A DNA stretch of 64,000 nucleotides from Paramarasmius palmivorus. Its lineage: Eukaryota > Basidiomycota > Agaricomycetes > Agaricales > Marasmiaceae. A model generated the notes under the pieces. That model did not search any database, was not told the origin of the DNA, and worked only from the letters and a program-made list of their open reading frames with translations. How positions within the stretch are numbered: the stretch's first letter is position 1; the number at the start of each line of letters is the position of its first letter. Location of the stretch: the NCBI GenBank assembly GCA_037176845.1, contig JAYKXP010000134.1, positions 60,304-124,303 of the forward strand, given 5' to 3'. Position numbers and translations under genes: made by a program. Of this stretch, positions 35,370-46,824 are shown piece by piece.

Positions 35370-37567
35370 ATGCCTGAAAACGGTGTTGTCAACAAATTGC
35401 ACCAAGAAATACTCAAGAAGTCAGGGGAAGACGGAGAATCATCAAAGAAAAGTGCAGACGATGAGTCGGAATACGGTGCGTGGTACCTGGCCTTTTATTT
35501 GTTAGACTGGGAGACGATGACTTCTCATTATAGGAACTTTTGTTGTACACCAGCCGTGCGTTGCGTTGACCACGGGCAAACGCCAGACCGTTGTCTTTCA
35601 CCAGGCCCCTGATGATGACCGCCATTTCCTTCCCCTTCCCTTCCCAAAATCCAAGCAAACAGACAAATGTTCAACCTGCCAAGCACCTGAGGTGAGCTCT
35701 TCATAATGATATTAATGAGTACTCGCAACTCATAATAATGCTAGTCTACTACAAACCTACTAGAGGTTGCATGCAGTCGTGATATTCGCTCGGTATGTTC
35801 ACATTCCAATCTGTCCACTGGAGTTCTGATCTTGCACATACTTCAGCACTATGCTACTCACAAATTATCGCGTAAAACAACTGCTGAAATAGTCAATCTT
35901 CTTCAGCCTCGGGGACGTTTGTTTTCAGCAGTCAGAGGGAAGGAGATTGCGATTGGGATTGGCGAGGTGAGCAAATGACTTGAGCATTTGCAGTATCAAG
36001 TATTGATTTATTTACCTCGTCCAGTATGCATTTCGCATCTGCTTTGGGACGGAGGGACATTGTTTATGGATCCTTACAGCTCACTACAACTCTATCGTAG
36101 GCGGTCAACTATCTAATCGCGGCGAGAAGGGGAAAGCATTCCAGGTCCCGCCAAATCTCATATTCGGCCCTCCTCGCAATACTCCGCTTCAGATTACCAT
36201 TCAGGCTGCGTTTATTCGGCCTGATTGGACCTTGATTTTCGTGGACCATCAGGTATTCATCACCTTCCATGTCATGAGGCTACGTCAGCCTTGTTCTGCC
36301 AATGATTTTGCACAATGTTCCCCTGTATGTCACATACCTTCGTTTCTTGTGGCCACGTCTAATGACCATTCAGCTCTGGCATAGGCTCTGGAGCGCTCAG
36401 CATGGTCCTGTCTACAGCTCTGAGCCAGAGAAAACACTTGCTGTTCTTGACGCTTTTCGGAACGAGGTTCAAGAATCCTCCTTGGACTACACTCCTGTCT
36501 GGAAAGTGATGAAAGAACGCCAAGATGTATTCAATGGTTTCGGGGCACAGGAATCTTGTGATACCCTGTTTGAAGCACTGATACACCCCAAGATGCCAGT
36601 GTCCTATGTTTGTAAACACGATGAGGTATGGAGAAGGTTCCATAAAGCGGTCATTCAAGATCACCTCCAGCGAATCGCTTCGCTGAAGACCGCCAAGCTT
36701 CCATGTGTCTCTGGGAGGAGGAAGTTTCCTTTTTCCATGAACGTCGACGGTCATAACCGGTACCTCCATACCATCACATGCTACCGAAGAAATCCTGTCT
36801 CCTTCTCCGTAGAGAAACTGACACAGGCACATGCTCTTGGGTTGTTCAACCCTGACGCTGTTCTTGGGGAAGATGGTGTGGCTCTCAGTAAGTGGCTCTC
36901 TTTTGTGACTTTGAGTCAAGCTTCTCAAAACCATAGCCAGTACCGTCGGGACTGTGTGACTCAAGGGCAGATATCTTTCCAGCTGTTCCTTTTCGTGTTC
37001 GAGCAGGATGCCACACAGCCAAGGTTGCCAACTACATGTTTACCATGCCCAAACATAAGCAGTCTCTCAATGGTACTCTTACTGTTTATGCCCCATGGAC
37101 CTGTCGGCTACCAGATTCTTGGATCTCGGACACTGTGAGTTAGCATTTGGCTACTGCCATCTTCGTGATGCTGACACTTTCAGTCAATGTCGGCTGGGGT
37201 TGTTGATATTAGCAAAATCTTGAATGAGACTACACTTGGGCCATATAGCTTCCAAGTCTTTGTGGATTGCTCTTGGAGCAAACAGCATATCCTTAACACA
37301 GGTAAAAGCTCTACCTTGACCGATACAGTGGCCACTGTTTCAATGCGTGGCCGTAGGGCGAAGATTCAAGATGGTGGAGCAATTATGAAGCGTCCATTGG
37401 TCCGCAAAATCAAATTGGGGCAGTCTAGCAAGAGTCAGCGTCGTTATAATTTGGACCCAGAAGATGATAATGGGAATGTGTCTGGGAGTGTTACTATGAT
37501 GGAAACAGAGGACAGTGGTAGGATGACTCGGAGCCGTACCAGATCAAGAAATGTAAACCCGTACTAG
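35370..37567 (+). CDS. Companion gene of the large transposon, second copy
   Basis: Exact counterpart of 25180-27377 at an offset of 10190 bp. The exon frames give the same peptides and the splice sites are unchanged, so the gene is intact here. The first palindromic unit also follows directly after its stop codon. Function unknown, as for the first copy. Confidence 0.7.
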
Positions 37568-38110
37568 TCAAAAGCTTGCACTTCTCACTGTACAGCCATT
37601 TATAGATCTATACCATGATTCTAAAGACACCCCCAACAATTTCTACAATGTTTCCCAAGCTAGAATGGTCAGAATCCTGAGTTACACCAAATTTGGGTGG
37701 AAGGTGCAGTTTCTGGGGTGACCACAAGCTTACGCTTCTGGCTGGGGGGTGTCTCAAACCTCTTTAGAATCATGTTATACACCTGTACGGGAATGTATAG
37801 CCAGAAGCGTAAGCTTGTAGTCACCCCAGAAACTGCACCTTCCAACCAAATTTGGCGAAACTCAGGATTCTGACCATTCTAGCTTGGGAAACATTGTAGA
37901 AATTGTCAGGGTGTTCCAAATCTCTTTAGAAACATAGTATATGTCTGTACGGGAATGTACAGCCAGAAGCGTAAGCTTGTGGTCACCCCAGAAACTGCAC
38001 CTTCCACCCAAATTTGGTGTAACTCAGGATTCTGATAGTTCTAGCTTGGGAAACATTGTAGAAATTGTTGGGGGTGTCTCAAACCTCTTTAGAATCATGT
38101 TATACACCTA
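37562..38110. repeat. Shortened palindromic array, copy 2
   Basis: Matches copy 1 from 27372 to about 27889, then departs: after GGGGGTGTCT it reads CAAACCTCTTTAGAATCATG and joins directly to the sequence next to the transposase stop. Only the first palindrome is kept; the last three plus-oriented units are absent. This points to recombination between units. Confidence 0.8.
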
Positions 38111-38120
38111 ACTACACTAT

Positions 38121-38300
38121 TTACTCTCTACTCTTTAACTTCTTGGACCTAAGTTCCCTGTTGACGGGAATGGGCTGAGGCCCCTTCTTGCGCTTTCTAG
38201 GAGGTGCAACAACCTCGCTTTCCTCGTATCCAGACTTCACAGCTGATTCCATCTGTAGTGGAATCGATGGAACAAATTCCACATATTTGGGTCCTTTGGC
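38121..38300 (-). pseudogene. Isolated last exon of the copy 2 transposase
   Basis: Same as copy 1 exon 28657-28478 (AKGPKYVEFVPS start, KKLKSRE end), with its acceptor site. The exon that should precede it is deleted in part and inverted in part, so it cannot be joined in frame to the transposase upstream. Confidence 0.85.
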
Positions 38301-38325
38301 CTGTATCAGGGTTGCAGCATAACAT

Positions 38326-38709
38326 CGCTCTATCAGAGTGCGTTCTCTTTTGATTTCCTGCTGATCATTTCCTTGATTCTCAGCTCACTGCAACTTTGCT
38401 AGCTCGGGAAGTGGATACACAGTGCACAGATGATCAAGCCGGTCAATGAGGAAGATGATGCGTTAGAGGAGGTGCTGAAATTTGCGAAGCCTTACACCCA
38501 AGAGATAGATGATGCGTTAAGGCCACACTTCGATATCTTGGAGAAGGCGTATAGGAACCCAGAGCTCCCAGAGCTTGTGGCCAAGATCCCTGCTGCTGCA
38601 GAGCTCAGGCGTATGAAGAAAGGATTGCATTCAATGGTGCCTCTGAAATATGTTGGAGGAGACATATCATGGGATGACCTGTCGAGATTGGGGAATTGGT
38701 TCGAGACCA
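38326..38709 (+). pseudogene. Inverted piece of a transposase exon
   Basis: This is the reverse complement of copy 1 about 29110-29496. It carries the start of the exon that begins LGKWIHSAQMIKPVNEE, now on the plus strand opposite to the gene. The 114-codon plus-strand frame at 38430-38774 is therefore a by-product of the inversion, not a new gene. Confidence 0.9.
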
Positions 38710-41700
38710 GCGTCGCTTTTTTACATTCCTCCAGCAACTGTCTACTATGCTCTCTTGCCCGATATCCGAAGTGAGGCGAGATATGTTTGAGCTGCTTTGG
38801 AGAAACGAACAGCCCCGCCACCAAAGGACAGTCCATGAATACTTTGTCGAAGTCTTTTTCTTTCCGATAACCTCTCGATCAATTATACGTACAGGGTACC
38901 AGTAGTCACCTCGTTTACAGAGAGCACCACGTCCTGGTCTTTGGAGCAAACTTTCAGCATTGAGCACGGTATCTGAATGGCAATGATACTTACAACAGGC
39001 GGTCGGCCATCTTCCCAATTGTGACACGTCCCTTCTTGTCAGGCCTATGGAACACTGAAACAACCCTACAAGTGTCGCATTCAAAACTGAGGCTCTCGTC
39101 GACAGTGTGTTCTCCTGCACGACCATTGCTCTGGCATGCTATATGCTGCCACTTGTAACAACCGTCGCATTGGATGAATTCACCGCCATCCGATGATAAG
39201 TCTCTGCCATCACCACTCGTACCACATCTGCACTCTACCCCAAAATCAGACTGTGCGTCTGAAGGTGTAGGGGACATTATCTGGCGTATAGATGACTTCC
39301 GCCTTTTCACAGGTAATGTATAAGATTCCCGAGTCACTTGAGGCTCCGAATTCTCCTGAGCCAGTTGCGGCTTGCCAGTGGGCGAAGCATCCGAATCTGA
39401 ATTAGAGACTAGAGGCTGTTTCTCTGGCTCGAGATTATCAATGGCCATGATATCTTCATTGCCAGCAATGGAAAGTGGACTCGAGGGTTTGGAAGGACTT
39501 GCTTGGGATAGTGGAGGTATACGGATCGTCAGAGGAGCCCTCTGCTGTCGTGGTCGATACTCGAGGAACCGGGATTTGACTGGATTTGACCGCCAAGTTA
39601 TATCCTGCCAGGGAAGCAACTCCAAGTCTTGACGAGTTAAGGTTGCAGTCAAAGGAGTTTTCACATCGCCCAAGTGGGACCTTGACAATGAGATGTGGTG
39701 TAACTCTGCCAAACGTGTTGTTTGCATTGCAAAGAACTTCTGCTGTGCAGCCGTACCTCCTTGGAGTTGGTACACCGCACCAACAGTTACACAGTTATCA
39801 TCCAGAGCAATCGAGGAGCCATATAAATGTGTCTTGAGCTTCGCTGATGGCTCGTGCCACGGAACACCATGGTTGCGCATCCCATCATATGTCAATACTG
39901 TGCGAGGGGAACTTCCAGAAGATCCAACATAGCGAGCAAAGTAATGACTGGATGAGCGGTTGTATAAAACTCGTCCTACCAGATCATAGCAAAGACCCTC
40001 TTCATGATTTGGCTGTCGGCGGCGGGAGTTATGATGGGGAAATAACCTTTCGGGCAGGTTCCATGCACGGTAGTCCCTAAGCTGATTGTCTGATTGGCCC
40101 AATTCGACGATAAGAAGAATTGGAATTGAGACAAGTGCCTCAAATCCTGATCGAGAACCGTTACAGGTGAGTTCACCATCTTTGACCCGCCAACAGTTAT
40201 TTAGCGGGTGTTCGCATGGAGGTAAGATATCGGGGATTTGGGTTTGGGCGTGAAGCCAAGTCTGGAGATTACCACCAGTGGCATCATGATCCAGACTTGA
40301 AAGAACATGGACCGAAGTGTAATCAGGACGATGCTTCACCTGGAAGTGCTCTTGATGACCAGAGTTCTCAGAGCACCGCCAAATGTGTACACTGAGCGAG
40401 GAGAAATACAACTGTGCCCAATCCAACGTGTCGTACTGCGGCTCTGAAGTGGAAGCATCCGCAGGTCCATCTTCCATTGGCATCTTCCGGTCATGCTTGA
40501 GCAATAGTCCAAGCCACACAAACGATGATTCCTCCACCTTGGGATCAGTTGACCTCCCAAACCTCGCTTTCTTGAGGAACTTTAAAAATGCATCACGATT
40601 CTCTGTGAGCTCCGTTGATAGTCTGATTGCAGCATCAGCCCGGTTATATCCCTCAGTTTGTGAATTTGTGGATAGCAAGGGAAGGTACTGTTCGGTGGCT
40701 AGATGGCGGAATTGGAGGCACTCATAGAGCGACCTCAATGAGCGATGGCTACCCATATGGAGAAAGCGGACACTGAAATCAGCCCAGTTGTGACTGGCCG
40801 AAATGAAGAGGAGCTCGAGCATAGTGTCGAGCCAACATGTAAGTGGCTTCCACACATAACTGGGGAGACCGGTTTTACCAGAGCTACTCTTTGAGGCCAG
40901 GGTGAAGAAGTCGGTAATAGTACCCTTTGGCTGTTTGCTCGGCGCCTTCTGGGAGCTTCCAACAAGCTCCTTGCTTGTATCAGGTGGACGACCTGCTTGA
41001 GTCTTTTTATCGGACTCGGAGATCTTCCCATTTCGTCCAGGGTGTGTTGTGCCTGTCCATCTGGCAACCTCTTTCCATGGTTCCGTTCGACCGTATTGCA
41101 ATGGTATGCCTGCTAGAAGCATGACATTAGAAGTCAATTTCGATACTTACATTCATAATGGAAACAACTTACCCAAGCTTCGTGAAAATTGCTTTCGGAA
41201 GTGTTCTGCAACACCAAATAACGCACGAAGTCCTGAAAGGAGCTCATGATTGTTCCCAACACCACTATAGATTACCCAATGAAGGGCTTCCTCTGGGTTC
41301 GTAGAATCTGGAATTGAATCCCAGATGGCAGGCTCCATTCTTCGCTCCGTGCGAAACAGCATGGACGCGTGGGCATCTCGCATCCACCATGCTAGCCACG
41401 ACCGTGCCTCAGGAAACTCTTTTCCCACTTGAACTGCGAGCTCAAGAAAGTGATTAGAGTCATTTGCCTGGAGCAAACTGAGTGCCAATGACTCGAATCG
41501 AGAACTTTCAGCAGGTGAAACAACAGCACTAATCTTCTTGATGCGTGTAACTGATGCTCGGAAATGCTGTTTACAGCCCTTCAGAAGAGTTGCGGCAACA
41601 GCAAGAAGCTCTTCCTCTGTTCGGGTGTTGTCGGGTCGACTCATCCAGAAATCTGCAAATGCAAGGCAAAAACCATTGCGCTCTGCTTCAGAAAAGTCGA

Positions 41701-43375
41701 TTACCTGTATTGGCAATCAGTCCCAAATAAGTTCATAGGTGGATAAACTAACTCACTCCAGCAAACAAATCATCAGTAATCGGCAGCTGGGTCGTTTTTC
41801 GCTCTTCTGCAATGCTTGATAACAAAATCCGAAAATGAAGGCGATAGTGTTCTGCAGTAGCACCATTAGACTGTGTAAACAGAGTTGGTGTCCAACGATG
41901 AAGGCGGTGGCAATAGACAGAGCTGATGATAAGGAGAGAGGTTTTGATGCGCCAGAATTTATGTGCAGCGTCAGAAACAAGGCCGTTGAGGGGCTCGTTG
42001 ACACTGTCCTGCATTGAGGCTAACTGGGACCTCATCCATGGAGTTTGCAAGCAGATTACGGAAACGGCGCCGTTTTGGCTGAAACGAAGGAAGTTCGGAT
42101 GCTCTCGGTCGAATGCTGCAAGTACCTCCTGGAAGTTCTCGATGTTTGTTCCTCCGATGTACTTCTTTCGGATGGCAGTTCGCTCCTTGGAGACACGGTT
42201 GATATTAGCAAGTAGCGGGCTTATCTCTGCCACAGACTTGCCAGGCCCTGCCATAGTCGGGACACCAACAACAAGGGCATTCGGCTTGACTTGTGGATGG
42301 TGAACGACAAGGTCTTCGAACTCCTTCTCCTCCTGTGTTGAAAGGTGCAACAGTCTCGGGGGGCGAGCATGGTCGTGACGGCCAACATGCTTGTAATGAA
42401 TTCTATTGCCATCGTCATAGAACCACAACTTCTCCACTGCAAGGCACTTCCGATGAATCAGCGAGGCGCTACACTCTGGACAAGGAGATTCAAGCTGAGT
42501 GCTTTGGCCGTTCGTCTTCGTCAAAGGTCGTAGAACGTAGTTGCATGAGCTACATTCAATAATACCTTGACAGCGCCGTTCAACTCGCCTGCCCGATCTC
42601 CAATCGTGAGCGGACTCGTCACCTTGCACCTTCTTTGCAAACCCAGACTTTCGAGTCGTCCAGTGAGACATAAACTGATCGTTTAAGTCATACGTAGCTT
42701 TGTCACAGTCGAGTGACATGTCCCCGTCAGGCCAACAGTTCCATATCCTCTGAGTATTGGCAGGAACAGAAGCAGGCGTAGAAACATCTGCCGTTTCTGC
42801 TTCCTTTCGTTCGGTAGGCCGGGGAACAGGCATTGCTTCTGTGGAAATGGCGATTGAAGTGCCAGCCTGCGGTATCGGAGCAGTATATGACTGTATCGGC
42901 CGTGTCGTAGTCCGTTGCACATGAACTGCTGGTTGTGGTAAACATGGATGGATAGGTGCGGTAGGTGCTAGCTCTTCTATCAGATCTATACACCAATACC
43001 ATGTTTTCGGGCGAAATTACTGACCGGCAACTCTGGGAACATTATATCCTGGAATAATAGCGGGGCCTGTTGAGATTAGAGGTCGCACCATGGCCTCAAT
43101 AGCTCCTAGAAAGAGACATATATAAGCTTGATAAGAGACAGGTGTTGTTGATAAACATACCATCATGATCAACGACTGGAATCAGTTTATTTGAGGCATA
43201 CGTGGCCTCGAATGGACCATCTATAGGGATCGAGGCTTCATCGCCTACATTGGCACGGCTAGAGCCAGTTGGGTGTCTGATTTTCTTATAGATCGAGCGA
43301 ACAAAATCCTTTGAGCAGACGACCAAGATAAACGTGAGGAAATGCAAGTTTTCACTGCAAAGCAGAACATACCAT
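38613..43375 (-). pseudogene. Copy 2 transposase, C-terminally truncated
   Basis: All exons from the GCM finger through the DDE core (VSDAAH, VIDFSEAER, TNPEEALHW), the protease-like region and the PHD finger are present at an offset of 9216 bp from copy 1, with the same translated frames. After the exon ending at 38725 the gene runs into the inverted segment; reading on adds about 30 unrelated residues and stops. The helical domain and nuclear tail (about 290 aa) are lost. The catalytic core could still be expressed, so loss of activity is likely but not certain. Confidence 0.82.
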
Positions 43376-43611
43376 CAGGAAGCATGAAAAGAGGGGACAT
43401 GAAAGTAAACGGCTGGTCCGTCGAACGTGTTATTTCCAACGTCGTCAAGGCTGTCAAACGTGCGGATAGCGACGCTATCAAGGCCTTCGACATTGTTTAT
43501 GCGCCAGATCCTGCGCAAGTTGTCAGCCCAAAGGTTTTCCCGGTGTAGTCAATACCGCTGGATGCCACCACAAGTATCTTCCGTGTTCGTCCGCCAACGT
43601 GGTTGAGATAT

Positions 43612-43722
43612 TGTACCGGGCGAGATCGGGCGATCACCGGGCGAAATAGGACGAGATCAGGCGCGAAGGGGCGCGAAGGGGGCGCGAAACGGGCGCGAGA
43701 GGGGCGCGAGAGAGGCGCGAAC
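43612..43722 (+). repeat. Internal GGGCGA/GGGCGCGA array, copy 2
   Basis: Same as the array at 34396-34506. Confidence 0.75.
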
Positions 43723-44304
43723 AAGTTGCAGGAAAAAATTCAGAGGCACAATGCTTTAATCCTAGTTTAATGGTGTGTTGAGATTAAATGTGACAAATAT
43801 CACCCAGATAACGATTTAGATGACTGAGAGGGAGTTGTCAGTACGCAAATTCAAGAGAGAGAAGTGTTACACACTGATATTAAGAGCGACATCCTCAAGT
43901 TTCGCTCTGGTTCCTACATAATTCCCCATATTTCAATCTCATTTTTCATTTCACTAGCTCAAAGAAGTAAAACCCAGTGGTTTGCGAGGTTTGCGATATA
44001 TAACTCTCACAAGATGTGATGTTGTCCCAGGTGCCAATATTCATGTATTACAAGTTGTGAGAATACAAGGAACATAAAAGATCTAATGGGCAGAAGTTAC
44101 TGGATATTGTTATTTGGTGTCTATACAGTGATATTTACTTGCTCTTACTGTCATGTAGTGTTACTGAACGTGAGCTTCAAGAGGTATGAGGTTGCGGTTG
44201 AGTTTCGAGGATGGATGACGTGGCCTGGGAAGCGAGGCGATATCTGGGCGAAATTCGCGCCCGATCGCCCGAAATCGCCCCTTCGCGTCGATTTTCCCTA
44301 GCCC

Positions 44305-44744
44305 AGACAGCGGTGGTCCGCGGCAGGTCCGCGAAATAAAGAAAAATGCGGCTCTTTCAACACCTTCACGATACCTCTAGATCTAGCCATTTGGATGGAG
44401 ACAGCCCGTAGACACAACAAGGGAAGAGATAGGAAGGACCGAAGTTGACCGAATCGTAGCCCGAGTGCGTACGACCTGTTTCTGAACCCTTTGCCCAACT
44501 CTCATAAGACTCGACCTCTAAGACTCTACCTCTAAGACTCTTCGCCCAGTTGGATCACCGCCATCGATTACTCTCTCAAGATGCTCGGAAAAGTCACGAT
44601 TCTGATCTGACGTTCGGTGAAGAAAACATCCTCAGTGCAGCGCTTAGCCTCGGACATACCACTGAGACAGCATAAATGTTGTTTGATTTCCTGAAAGACT
44701 CATTATTCATTACTCAGGCTCTTCATACAACCTGTACATAGGGT
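44305..44744. other. Intergenic between transposon and HET gene
   Basis: No gene seen. A short repeat CTCTAAGACTC(T) occurs twice near 44516-44540. The segment includes the 3' UTR of the HET gene. Confidence 0.4.
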
Positions 44745-46824
44745 TCAAATAATCTCCAGAATGGTCACAGCTCCGTCCCCATCCAAGTTGAACCGTGCCA
44801 TCATTGACTGCATATCCTCTTCAGAGTCACCCAACTCCGAGAGCTCTGGGGTCTCCCAAACACCGACACGTCTGAATTGCTTATCCGAAGCATGCGTGAC
44901 GAACAAGCCAGCGGCGTGGATGTCTTCAAGAGCAGGACCCATGTTCCATAGAATAGGAACTGCCCACACTTCTCCGCGTACTTCCTCTGTACTATCGACA
45001 TAGACCTTGCCTACGCACAACAGAGATTCGTCGACCCGACTAGCATCCAGTGTCTCCAGCCCAGCTTCCGTGTTATCCCTATACGTGAACAGCCTCGATT
45101 CATCGCTGCTGATGTTCCATTTTATGGGAATCATGGTTGAACGTATGGTCAACAAACCGGAATTGACCTTTCCATGCGGTAGACGTTCATCATCCAAGCC
45201 GACAACACATTTCAATACTTCACACTGCTTCAGCTGTGTGGGATCCTCCACGAATGCCATGTCCAATCGCTGATCCAAGGCGTAGTACAGGCTTATCTGC
45301 CCATCAACAGATGCCCAGGACCAAGAAGGTGCAAGATAGAGCGCTGGTCGTTTATGAGGCAAGGTGTCTTCTCTAATAGTCCACAAAAGATCATGTGGAA
45401 GGAACTTTTCCCAGAGTCCCGCAAGGTACCTTCCTTGCATCAAAGTCCCTCCTGGTTCTGATTCTGGATACCAAACACGATGGAACCGCTCTGCAACTGC
45501 TCCAAATGCAGTTAACTTATCCCCTGGCTTCGTTGTAATACGTCCTGTATAATTCATCACCACCGACGCCCATTCCATTCGCAGCAGCCGCCAGTTACCC
45601 CTCTTCCACCCCACGACGTGTTTAGGAATTTCACCATCTGGAACAAACATGACATCTGGAAGGTGCTCTGTTTTGTGAGGACCTGCATGAGCTCCACCAA
45701 TGTAGGAGACCGCAGTCTGGCAGTGATACTGAATTGTATCAGATGCATAGACAAGTTTACGTGCAGAGAGGAGGCGCTCTTCAAGGCACCAAGCACGTTG
45801 GTTGACTGGTTCACGTGATCCATCATAAGGGATGAACAAGGGGCAGATAGACACTGACCCCAGGCGGCCATCTTTGCACCAGAAGGGGAGGCGTGGAGGC
45901 GGTGGGGCAGGTGGATCACGGTCTTGGAGGAAGCCAGCAAAGGCTGATTTTGCAGATGAAGCAATAATGGTGATATAAGCATCGCGGAAGATTCTGGGTA
46001 GCTGTGTAAGCTCCACTTGTTTATCTTCTCTAGAATCCTGAATAATGCAAAATGAATCGACCCAGAGATAGCGCAAGCCATACTTATTGGTAGCTTCGAT
46101 TGCATCACGAATCGTTCTCGGTATGAGATCCAAGCTGATCCCATGCGCATATGTGTCAAGATTCGTTGTGACGGTACAGTTGGGTTGTCCGCCACCCCAA
46201 ACATAGCTAAGTGCTACATATGTACCAGGTTCTCCATGGCTTGTGAGCAATTTTGGGCGCTCAGGATTGAGACAATCAATGACACGTGTAGGAAGGCGCG
46301 GGGAGTTTGCGGGTTTGGGGCACATGTTGTGGTTTGCAATGCAGTCTTGTAGGCATCCTAGCGCTAGGGAGTATGCTCGCGATGAACCTACATCCCTTAT
46401 TGGATCTCTAGCTACAATTTCAGTAGCAGCAGGGTCATCTGTGCGTGGCTCAGGCTCAGCTAAATCTTGCAGAGATAATCAAAACCATACCCGAAGAGGT
46501 GAAAAGAAAGTATCCATTGTTTGCAATTTCAATGCTGTGACCTTCTAATCTGACCGCCATGATCTGGGCATTGAGAGGAGTTACGAACTGAAAGCCAGCA
46601 CTGAGGTGGATCGGAGTTACTATCCTCAGGATGACGTTAAATTGGTCTTCGTGGTCCTCCTTGTCGGTGACGAGCACACTGCAGAGAGTGCATCCATGAT
46701 CTGCAGACGTTTGAACTTGTCCCCAGGTTGTAGCATAGGTGAGCTCTTCTCCTATTATAAGCCGCCTCCAAGACTCTCTCGAGAGTGGACTAGCCCAGCA
46801 ATTTTTGCAGACCATGTTTTCCAT
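44745..46824 (-). CDS. HET-domain protein
   Basis: Two exons, 46824-46491 and 46438-44745, join across a 52-bp intron (GTATGG..GCACAG) in phase and give about 675 aa. The N-terminus has MENMVCKNCW and later SADHGCTLC, the usual lead-in of fungal HET proteins. The HET core follows: YVALSYVWGG, TIRDAI, YLWVDSFCIIQDS, FRDAYITIIASSA, then the distal WCLEERLLSAR. The C-terminal half (about 350 aa) has no recognised domain and ends acidic. HET proteins act in heterokaryon incompatibility in ascomycetes, where the domain can trigger cell death; basidiomycete roles are less clear. The reading frame is intact. It lies 440 bp from the right end of transposon copy 2, pointing toward it. Confidence 0.93.

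Larger units (their letters stand above)
35099..44304. mobile_element. Large DNA transposon, copy 2 (9.21 kb), internally rearranged
   Basis: Collinear with copy 1: the offset is 10190 bp up to about 38079 and 9216 bp from about 38710 on. The net loss of 974 bp comes from two events. Most of the palindromic array (copy 1 about 27889-28468) is missing. In the transposase 3' region, about 430 bp (28683-29109) are deleted and about 390 bp (29110-29496) inverted. The frames outside these breaks match copy 1. Confidence 0.9.

Noticed and set aside
38430..38774. Plus-strand 114-codon frame as a new gene
   Set aside because: It is the inverted piece of a transposase exon created by the rearrangement in copy 2.
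24909..44304. The two copies as LTRs or a segmental duplication of host genes
   Set aside because: The unit carries a transposase, TIRs and subterminal repeats, so it is an element; the tandem state itself remains unexplained.
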